Shown one piece after another: positions 1 through 4,833 of a DNA stretch of 6,825 bases. Position 1 is the first letter of the stretch. The number at the start of each line of letters is the position of its first letter. Source of the stretch: Acidimicrobiia bacterium (GTDB lineage Bacteria > Actinomycetota > Acidimicrobiia > Acidimicrobiales > Ilumatobacteraceae); the NCBI GenBank assembly GCA_010030605.1, contig RHCK01000089.1, positions 1 through 6,825 on the forward strand, in the 5' to 3' direction. Position numbers and translations under genes: made by a program. The notes under the pieces are model-generated. The model searched no databases and was not told where the DNA came from. It was given only the letters and a program-made list of their open reading frames with translations.

Positions 1-615
1 GAACGAGGTCACGCGCGCGTGATTGATCAACGTCGCTCCGGCGACCGCGGCCGACTTCGCGTACGCCAGCAGCAGTCGCTCCGGATGGATGTTCATCGTG
101 TCGTGATAAGCGAACGCACCTTGAAGACCACTCGGGTCGAGCCACGGCACGGCCTCCAAGAGTCGACGGCGCCCCAACCACCGGGGATGCGGCACGCGCA
201 AACTCGCCGGAGCGTGCCGATTGCGATCGAACGAGAGCGCGTCGTACAGAAGCACTCCGGCGCCGATCAACGCGGTCGGCGGCTTGCTCCAACGCCACGC
301 GGGCATGATGAACCGCGTCTGCTCCACCAGATGCGGCGCGCCGAGAGCCAAAATGCGCCGTTCGCGCAGACTCTCGCGCACGACTTCGATGTCGTATTGC
401 TCGAGATAGCGAATGCCGCCGTGAATGTACTTGGTGGTGGCCGCGCTCGTTCCCGAGCCGAAGTCGTGGGCGTCGAACAAGGCGACGTCGAGGCCACGCG
501 CGGCCGCTTCTCGCGCCACGCAAATTCCGGTGATTCCCCCACCGATGACGATCACGTCGAATCGACGATCGGCCACGTCGTCGAGCGATGCGCCGAGGGC
601 GTTTCCGGGGTTCAT
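1..615 (-). CDS. glpD: Aerobic glycerol-3-phosphate dehydrogenase, N-terminal part (cut by window edge)
   Basis: FAD-dependent enzyme that oxidises sn-glycerol 3-phosphate to dihydroxyacetone phosphate and passes electrons to the respiratory quinone pool, normally from the inner face of the membrane. The visible 205 residues begin at the ATG whose A is base 615. Residues about 19-48 form a Rossmann FAD-binding start (FDVIVIGGGITG, glycines 25, 27 and 30; Asp48 at the end of the second strand). This is followed by the family signature around 51-72: DFGSGTSAATTKYIHGG then IRYLE, close to the classical GlpD SGTSSRSTKLIHGGLRYLE. A region ending with HDTMNIHPERLL (about 175-190) also matches the family. 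The C-terminal part lies outside the window. The start lies 8 bases after the stop of the thioredoxin-TPR gene, with no strong Shine-Dalgarno, so cotranscription is likely. A different DAO-fold oxidase is possible but less likely given the signature. Confidence 0.93.
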   Translation of the reverse strand, partial: MNPGNALGASLDDVADRRFDVIVIGGGITGICVAREAAARGLDVALFDAHDFGSGTSAATTKYIHGGIRYLEQYDIEVVRESLRERRILALGAPHLVEQTRFIMPAWRWSKPPTALIGAGVLLYDALSFDRNRHAPASLRVPHPRWLGRRRLLEAVPWLDPSGLQGAFAYHDTMNIHPERLLLAYAKSAAVAGATLINHARVTSF

Positions 616-623
616 GCTCGAGG

Positions 624-1328
624 TCAGAAGAGACGGGCGGTGAGTTTCTTGCGCCAGCCGGCGGTTCGCGGATCTTCGGCGCCCATCAGTTCGAGGATGT
701 CGAGAAATTGCTGACGCGCGGTTTCGTCGGCTTTCACGCTGTCGAGAAGTCCGGCCAGCTGATTGTCGTAGTCATCGGCCGGACGCATCGACATCCGGGC
801 CGCCGCGGCGGCTTTTCGCACTTCGTCGGTCTCGGGCACGCGCGCCAACAACGCGAGCGCGTCCTCTCCCTGACCCCTCGCCGTCAAGATGCCGGCCAAG
901 GCCACGATGGCCGGCTCATTGCCCGGATCGATCTCGAGCACCGCCAACAAACTTTGCTCGTCGCCTTTGGCCAACAAATCGGCGATGACTTCGTCCTGCG
1001 CGGTGGGCAGGAGCATGTCGACATACTGCTTCACGACGTGTTCGGGTTGAGCCCCTTGGAACATCGGCATCGCCCGTCCATCGGCCACGGCGAACACGGC
1101 CGGAATGGACTGCACTCGGAACGCCTGCGCGATGCCGGGGTTCTCGTCGATGTTCACCTTGGCGAGCACGACCTTGCCGTTCGTCGCGGCCACGACCCGT
1201 TCGATGATCGGTCCGAGGGTCTTGCACGGTTCGCACCACGGCGCCCACAGATCCACGACCACCGGAACCGTCATGGAACGAGCCAATACCTCGTTCTCGA
1301 ATGAGGCATCGGTGACATCGATCGACAT
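624..1328 (-). CDS. Thioredoxin-fold protein with C-terminal TPR-like region (CnoX/YbbN type)
   Basis: A 234-residue cytoplasmic protein. Residues about 1-105 form a thioredoxin domain with the active site WAPWCEPCK (Cys32, Cys35) and the cis-proline motif QSIPAV (Pro76). Residues about 110-234 are helical and alanine/leucine rich with TPR-like character and end in KKLTARLF, as in the CnoX/YbbN family. In that family the E. coli member is a chaperone-redox protein that protects clients and hands them to GroEL/DnaK; both active-site cysteines here suggest a real thiol-disulfide activity, but that is inference. The centre of the active site is Glu-Pro rather than the Gly-Pro of ordinary thioredoxins. 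The ATG at 1328 is well placed: a TATCGT box ends 7 bases upstream and there is no Shine-Dalgarno, fitting a leaderless message. It is first in a likely operon with glpD. No signal peptide is seen. Confidence 0.92.
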   Translation of the reverse strand: MSIDVTDASFENEVLARSMTVPVVVDLWAPWCEPCKTLGPIIERVVAATNGKVVLAKVNIDENPGIAQAFRVQSIPAVFAVADGRAMPMFQGAQPEHVVKQYVDMLLPTAQDEVIADLLAKGDEQSLLAVLEIDPGNEPAIVALAGILTARGQGEDALALLARVPETDEVRKAAAAARMSMRPADDYDNQLAGLLDSVKADETARQQFLDILELMGAEDPRTAGWRKKLTARLF

Positions 1329-1335
1329 GAGCGCA

Positions 1336-1341
1336 ACGATA
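1336..1341 (-). promoter_or_regulatory. Candidate -10 box for the thioredoxin-TPR gene (leaderless start)
   Basis: On the minus strand TATCGT (TANNNT type) is followed by 7 bases and then the ATG at 1328, so transcription would begin at or next to the start codon. The -35 region at 17-base spacing (GTGAGG) is weak. Prediction only. Confidence 0.45.
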
Positions 1342-1366
1342 CCGGCGATGCGTCACGCCCTCACGT

Positions 1367-1374
1367 CGTGCACG
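1367..1374. promoter_or_regulatory. 8-bp palindrome in the divergent intergenic region
   Basis: CGTGCACG is a perfect 8-bp palindrome, followed directly by another 6-bp palindrome, GTCGAC (1375-1380). It lies between the divergent trx-glpD and phosphotransferase-PAC2 units, upstream of both candidate -10 boxes. It could bind a dimeric regulator, but short palindromes are common in GC-rich DNA. Confidence 0.2.
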
Positions 1375-1405
1375 GTCGACCCGTCGAAACCACCTCGCTC
1401 ACGGA

Positions 1406-1411
1406 TACCGT
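1406..1411 (+). promoter_or_regulatory. Candidate -10 box for the phosphotransferase gene (leaderless start)
   Basis: TACCGT (TANNNT type) is followed by 7 bases (1412-1418) and then the GTG at 1419, the spacing expected if the transcript begins at the start codon. The -35 region at 17-base spacing (GTCGAA) is weak. The box lies inside the reading frame if the upstream GTG at 1368 is used, so it argues for the shorter protein. Confidence 0.4.
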
Positions 1412-1418
1412 GTGCCCC

Positions 1419-2453
1419 GTGTCAGACGTCCCCGGCATTCGACTCGACTCGGTCACCGACTGGTTGCAGACGAACGTCACCGGAGCCGTCGGTCCGTTCG
1501 ATTTCGATGTCATCGCCGGCGGACACTCCAATCTCACCTACCGGGTGACGGCCTCCAACGGAAATCGTTTCGTGTTGCGTCGTCCTCCCCTTGGCCATGT
1601 TCTGGCCAGCGCGCACGACATGAGCCGCGAGCACCGCATCATCCACGCGCTTCAGACGACGCCCGTACCCGTGGCACCAGCCGTCGGATTCTGCGACGAC
1701 CCGGCGATCAACGATGCACCGTTCTACGTCATGAAGTTCGTCGACGGGTTGGTCATCCGCGATCGCGAGGCGTCCGAAAGCCTCCTCACGCCGCACGCTC
1801 GTCGTCGCGCGAGCGAGTCCATTGTCGACACGATGGCCGCCATTCATCGCGTCGATCCCACCGCGGTGGGCCTCGGCGATCTCGGTCGGCACGAGGGATA
1901 CATCGCTCGACAACTGAAGCGTTGGTACGGGCAGTGGAACCAACAGAAGACGCGCGACCTACCCGCCGTCGACCGTGTTCACGACGCTTTGTTGGCACGC
2001 ATCCCCGAGCAGGGGCCGGCCACCCTCGTTCACGGCGACTATCGCCTCGACAACTGCATGATCGACGGCGACGGAAACGTCATCGCGGTTCTCGACTGGG
2101 AAATCTGCACGCTCGGCGACCCGATGGCCGACCTCGGACTGTTGATGGTCTATTGGACCGGACCCGGCGACGATGCTTCGGCATGGACGGGTTCGGCTTG
2201 TTCCGCCCCCGGTTTCCTCGATCGTGACGATTTGGCCGCTCGGTACGCCGAAGTCAGCGGTCGCGACACCACGCACCTCGACTTCTACGTCACGTTCGCG
2301 TTCTGGAAACTGGTGTGCATTCTCGAGGGTGTCTACGCGCGGTATCTGGGCGGTGCCCTCGGTCAACGAGATCCCGCCGAGCTCGAACCGTTCAACCAAC
2401 AGGTTCTCGGAGCAGCCGCTCGCGCCGAAGAAATGCTCGGTCGTCTCGCATGA
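1419..2453 (+). CDS. ACAD10/11-type phosphotransferase (APH/choline-kinase fold)
   Basis: A 344-residue soluble kinase-fold protein. From the GTG at 1419: nucleotide-loop region IAGGHSNLTYRV (32-43); LRRPPLGHVLASAHDM (53-68), where these relatives have Arg in place of the usual protein-kinase lysine; catalytic loop VHGDYRLDN (204-212, Asp207 and Asn212); and metal-binding LDWEICTLGDP (226-235, Asp227). These match the phosphotransferase domain of ACAD10 and ACAD11, which in animals phosphorylates 4-hydroxyacyl-CoA so that the acyl-CoA dehydrogenase domain can remove the phosphate. Here the kinase stands alone and no dehydrogenase is seen. A role in hydroxy-fatty-acid breakdown is inference; antibiotic resistance is unlikely despite the APH fold. 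Start choice: MSDVPGIRLD resembles the start of homologues and a TANNNT box lies 7 bases upstream. The frame is also open from GTG codons at 1368 (361 residues) and 1410. The stop overlaps the next gene by ATGA. Confidence 0.9.
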   Translation: MSDVPGIRLDSVTDWLQTNVTGAVGPFDFDVIAGGHSNLTYRVTASNGNRFVLRRPPLGHVLASAHDMSREHRIIHALQTTPVPVAPAVGFCDDPAINDAPFYVMKFVDGLVIRDREASESLLTPHARRRASESIVDTMAAIHRVDPTAVGLGDLGRHEGYIARQLKRWYGQWNQQKTRDLPAVDRVHDALLARIPEQGPATLVHGDYRLDNCMIDGDGNVIAVLDWEICTLGDPMADLGLLMVYWTGPGDDASAWTGSACSAPGFLDRDDLAARYAEVSGRDTTHLDFYVTFAFWKLVCILEGVYARYLGGALGQRDPAELEPFNQQVLGAAARAEEMLGRLA

Positions 2454-3361
2454 ACCCCATCGACGACGTCGTGTTGCACGGAGATCTTCCGTCGCTCGAC
2501 AAGCCGATTCTCGTCGTCATGTTGCAAGGCTGGATCGATGCCGCGGGTTCGGCCCACGAGGCGATGAACGCCATCGAATCGCAGATCGCTCCCCTTCCCA
2601 TCGCCTCGTTCGACTCCGATGTCTTCATCGACTTTCGTGCCCGTCGCCCAACGATGGAGATCCGCGATGGTCGCAACAGCAACATCGAATGGCCGAGCAT
2701 CGATCTCTATTCGGGACACGATCGGAATGGTCGCGATGTTCTGATCCTCACCGGGTTCGAACCGGACTCCGCGTGGCATCGTTTCTCGGCGGCCGTTCGC
2801 GAGCTGTGCGTTCGTCTCGACGTGTCGATGATGATCGGTCTTGGCGCCTACCCGTTCCCCACCCCGCACACCCGACCGAGCAACCTCTCGTGCACCACTC
2901 CGTCCGTCGAATTGTTGAACAAACACGCTTTCGTGCGCACCTCGGTGGACGTCCCGGCCGGCATGGCCGCGGTTCTCGAGCAAGTTCTGCACGATGCCGG
3001 CATTCCCGCCATCAGCCTGTGGGCCCAAGTGCCCCAATACATCCCGGCCATGACCTTCCCCGCCGCCGCGGTGGCCTTGCTCGACGGCCTGAAGGACACC
3101 GCCGGTCTGGTCTTCGATCGTGGGTCGCTTCAGCAGGAAGCGGTCATTCAGTCCGAGCGCCTCGATCGTTTGGTGGCCAAGAACCCCGAACATCGTGAGA
3201 TGGTGGAAAAACTCGAACAGGCCTACGACGCTCTCGTTCCGAGACCACCGTCGAGCGAACCGAGCGACGACGCGATGACGGAAAAGGACATTCCCACACC
3301 CGAGGAACTGACCGCCGAACTCGAGGCCTTTCTCCGCGACGCGAATCCCGACCTGCCCTGA
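2450..3361 (+). CDS. PAC2 family protein (proteasome assembly chaperone-like)
   Basis: A 303-residue soluble protein. The start KPILVVMLQGWIDAAGSAHEAMNAI (18-42), the DFRARRPTMEI segment (61-71), the VLILTGFEPDSAWHRF segment (97-112) and the PHTRPSNLSCTT segment (139-150) are typical of the actinobacterial PAC2 family (Rv2714-like). A helical tail (about 225-265) and an acidic, proline-rich end (about 265-303) follow. The eukaryotic PAC2 relative helps assemble proteasome core particles. The role of the bacterial proteins is not established to my knowledge, and no proteasome gene is in this window, so a proteasome link is only suggestive. The ATG overlaps the preceding TGA as ATGA and no strong Shine-Dalgarno is present, so translation probably depends on coupling to the phosphotransferase gene. 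Starts further upstream in this frame would lie entirely inside that gene and lack family similarity. Confidence 0.93.
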   Translation: MNPIDDVVLHGDLPSLDKPILVVMLQGWIDAAGSAHEAMNAIESQIAPLPIASFDSDVFIDFRARRPTMEIRDGRNSNIEWPSIDLYSGHDRNGRDVLILTGFEPDSAWHRFSAAVRELCVRLDVSMMIGLGAYPFPTPHTRPSNLSCTTPSVELLNKHAFVRTSVDVPAGMAAVLEQVLHDAGIPAISLWAQVPQYIPAMTFPAAAVALLDGLKDTAGLVFDRGSLQQEAVIQSERLDRLVAKNPEHREMVEKLEQAYDALVPRPPSSEPSDDAMTEKDIPTPEELTAELEAFLRDANPDLP

Positions 3362-3376
3362 ACCGCCGACTAGGTT
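3348..3376 (+). promoter_or_regulatory. Candidate promoter of the LLM oxidoreductase gene
   Basis: CCGACC (3348-3353, four of six matches to TTGACC) and TAGGTT (3371-3376, TANNNT type) are 17 bases apart. The -35 element lies in the last codons of the PAC2 gene. A start of transcription near 3383 would give a leader of about 49 bases. Prediction only. Confidence 0.35.
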
Positions 3377-3384
3377 CGACGTCA

Positions 3385-3415
3385 CGATCGGAAGAGATCG
3401 CTCACCTGCGAGCGA
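3385..3415 (+). promoter_or_regulatory. Two overlapping short hairpins in the LLM leader
   Basis: CGATC (3385-3389) can pair with GATCG (3396-3400) over a 6-base loop. TCGCTC (3398-3403) can pair with GAGCGA (3410-3415), also over 6 bases. They share bases 3398-3400, so both cannot form fully at once. They lie just ahead of the Shine-Dalgarno at 3421. There is no U-run, so a normal intrinsic terminator is unlikely. A weak terminator for the upstream pair or a leader structure are both possible. Confidence 0.3.
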
Positions 3416-3420
3416 GAAGC

Positions 3421-3426
3421 AAGGAG
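3421..3426 (+). promoter_or_regulatory. Strong Shine-Dalgarno for the LLM oxidoreductase
   Basis: AAGGAG followed by five bases (CAAAC) and the ATG at 3432. This is the clearest ribosome binding site in the window and fixes the start. It stands out because most other genes here have no such site. Confidence 0.85.
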
Positions 3427-3431
3427 CAAAC

Positions 3432-4451
3432 ATGAAAGTCGATGGCGGCATCAGCCTGAACCTTCACGAGGCGGCCACCAGCGCCCGCGAGGCCGAAAAC
3501 GCCGGGTACAGCGGTGCTTGGACTGCCGAAACCAGCCATGATCCGTTCCTACCGCTTCTGCTGGCCGCGGAACACACATCGAAGGTGGAACTCGGAACGT
3601 CGATCGCCGTCGCGTTCGCACGTAGCCCGATGACCCTCGCGAACACGGCTTGGGACCTTCAGGCGTATTCCAAGGGTCGGTTCATTCTCGGTCTCGGAAG
3701 CCAAATCCAGCCGCACATCACGAAGCGCTTCAGCATGCCCTGGAGCAAGCCGGCGGCTCGCATGCGCGAGATGGTGTTGGCCATTCACGCCATCTGGGAC
3801 ACCTGGCTCACCGGAGCGAAGCTCGACTTCCGCGGCGAGTTCTACACCCACACGCTGATGACGCCTTTCTTCACGCCAGCGGCATCCGACATCTCCGACT
3901 TCGGCAAGCCCAAGATCTTTCTCGCGGGAGTCGGCGAGTTGATGACCGAAGTGGCCGGCGAGGTGTGCGACGGATTCATTTGCCACGGCTTCACCACCGA
4001 GCGCTATCTGCGCGAAGTGACCATTCCGGCTCTCGCGCGTGGCCGAGCCAAGGTCGGCAAGACGATGGAGGGATTCGAGATCGTCGGACCGAGCTTCGTC
4101 GTCACCGGCAACAACGCCGACGAGTTGGCCAAGGCCAGTGCCGGCACCCGTCAGCAGATCGCGTTTTACGGATCCACGCCGGCCTACCGGCCCGTTCTCG
4201 ACCTTCACGGATGGGGAGATCTGCAGGATCGCCTCAACTCGCTGTCCAAGCAAGGCAAGTGGGTCGAGATGGGCAACGAGATCACCGACGAAGTGCTGAA
4301 CACGTTCGCGGTGGTCGGCGAACCCGAGCAGATCGCTCCCGAATTGACCCACCGCTACGGCGACGTGATCCAGCGCATCTCGTTCTACGCCCCGTACAAG
4401 AGCGACCCCGAACGTTGGGGAAAGGTGATGGCGGCCTTGACCGCCGCCTGA
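3432..4451 (+). CDS. LLM class F420-dependent oxidoreductase (TIGR03617/MSMEG_2256-like)
   Basis: A 339-residue cytoplasmic flavin/deazaflavin oxidoreductase of the luciferase-like (TIM-barrel) superfamily, expected to use coenzyme F420 for hydride transfer. The substrate is unknown. Seen: the N-terminal barrel strand and helix MKVDGGISLNLHEAATSAREAENAGY with AWTAETSHDPFLPLLLAA (29-46); the VELGTSIAVAFARSPMTLA strand-helix (52-70); GRFILGLGSQIQPH (82-95) followed by ITKRFSMPW, characteristic of this subgroup; the FYTHTLMTPFFTP insertion (137-149); the strand KIFLAGVG (161-168); and the C-terminal LNTFAVVGEPEQIAPEL segment (289-305). The length fits the family. The strong AAGGAG site and its own candidate promoter suggest an independent transcription unit. 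The family assignment is confident; F420 rather than FMN is inferred from the subfamily and the actinobacterial setting. Confidence 0.94.
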   Translation: MKVDGGISLNLHEAATSAREAENAGYSGAWTAETSHDPFLPLLLAAEHTSKVELGTSIAVAFARSPMTLANTAWDLQAYSKGRFILGLGSQIQPHITKRFSMPWSKPAARMREMVLAIHAIWDTWLTGAKLDFRGEFYTHTLMTPFFTPAASDISDFGKPKIFLAGVGELMTEVAGEVCDGFICHGFTTERYLREVTIPALARGRAKVGKTMEGFEIVGPSFVVTGNNADELAKASAGTRQQIAFYGSTPAYRPVLDLHGWGDLQDRLNSLSKQGKWVEMGNEITDEVLNTFAVVGEPEQIAPELTHRYGDVIQRISFYAPYKSDPERWGKVMAALTAA

Positions 4452-4470
4452 ACGTTCAGACTTTCTCAAG

Positions 4471-4484
4471 AACGGTTCCCCGCG
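4471..4484 (+). repeat. 14-base repeat, copy 1 (AACGGTTCCCCGCG)
   Basis: This matches 6607-6620 exactly on the same strand. Both copies are intergenic. Here it lies upstream of the small exported protein gene; 10 bases downstream is GTCCCT (4495-4500), at the same distance as TACCCT in copy 2, so the motif may be a promoter or regulator element. GTCCCT is a poor -10 match. Confidence 0.5.
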
Positions 4485-4519
4485 CTCACCGGATGTCCCT
4501 CCGGAGCGTGACTTCGGTG

Positions 4520-4544
4520 CCGTCGGTTCCCGACCTCCCGACGG
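4520..4544 (+). promoter_or_regulatory. Leader hairpin ahead of the small exported protein gene
   Basis: CCGTCGG (4520-4526) pairs perfectly with CCGACGG (4538-4544) over an 11-base loop. A competing hairpin, GTCGG (4522-4526) with CCGAC (4530-4534) and a 3-base loop, uses the same left arm. The right arm of the larger hairpin abuts and slightly overlaps the G-rich ribosome-binding stretch 4543-4550. Confidence 0.3.
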
Positions 4545-4556
4545 TGGGGGCGAAAC

Positions 4557-4814
4557 ATGTACACCAAAGCGGCCCAACATCTGGCCACCGCTCTCACGGT
4601 GATCGTTGCGCTCTCGCCAATCGCGCCGGTGCTGGCGTATTCCATGGACGCGCGGGGCGAGACGCACACGTCGGACTGCGTCGATTCGCTCACCCTGGGG
4701 TCCACCACATCGGCTCCGGCGAGCGTGTCGCGCGTGTGTCCCGGCGAGCTCGACGTGGCGACCGCATCGACGGCGGTTCAGACCACCATCGAAATTCGCA
4801 ACATCAACCCGTGA
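4557..4814 (+). CDS. Small exported protein of unknown function
   Basis: I do not recognise this 85-residue protein. It has a convincing signal peptide: a short start with Lys4, a hydrophobic stretch at about 9-26 and a plausible signal-peptidase site after VLA (residue 27). The mature part is about 58 residues, rich in Ser, Thr, Ala and Val, with two cysteines (41 and 61) that could form a disulfide, and no membrane anchor. There is no cysteine at the cleavage site, so it is not a lipoprotein. G or C at most third codon positions supports real coding. The ATG is preceded by GGTGGGGG (4543-4550) and a 6-base spacer, an unusual but usable purine-rich ribosome site. It may have its own promoter near 4471-4500. 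Its stop lies 4 bases from the stop of the convergent acyl-activating enzyme gene. A non-coding or spurious frame is the alternative. Confidence 0.6.
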   Translation: MYTKAAQHLATALTVIVALSPIAPVLAYSMDARGETHTSDCVDSLTLGSTTSAPASVSRVCPGELDVATASTAVQTTIEIRNINP

Positions 4815-4833
4815 GAACTCACTCGACGAGTTC
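4815..4833. terminator. Candidate bidirectional hairpin at convergent gene ends
   Basis: GAACTC (4815-4820) pairs with GAGTTC (4828-4833) over a 7-base loop (ACTCGAC). It sits at the junction where the small exported protein gene and the acyl-activating enzyme gene end facing each other. There is no U-run on either strand and the stem lies partly in the 3' coding end of the minus-strand gene, so terminator activity is uncertain. Confidence 0.3.

Noticed and set aside
588..1304. Plus-strand open frame opposite the thioredoxin-TPR gene
   Set aside because: Its composition is rich in His, Arg and Gly with no family match. The opposite frame has thioredoxin motifs.
1368..1418. Upstream GTG starts for the phosphotransferase (1368 and 1410)
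   Set aside because: The added N-terminal residues do not look conserved, no ribosome site precedes them, and the TACCGT box at 1406-1411 would then be inside the coding region. The GTG at 1419 fits better, though the longer form cannot be excluded.
1419..2453. Aminoglycoside resistance kinase
   Set aside because: The fold is related, but LRRPPLGHVLASAHDM and DWEICTLGDP are specific to the ACAD10/11-type group, not resistance enzymes.
2363..3451. Minus-strand open frame (about 362 codons) opposite the PAC2 gene
   Set aside because: There is no recognisable domain, and the plus-strand frame is clearly a PAC2 protein. This is a codon-bias shadow.
4471..4484. Reverse complement of the 14-base motif (GGGGAACCGTT) as an ECF sigma -35 element (GGAAC)
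   Set aside because: No CGTT/CGTC-type -10 is found at 16-18 bases on that strand at either copy. Spacings of about 10 and 20 bases do not fit.
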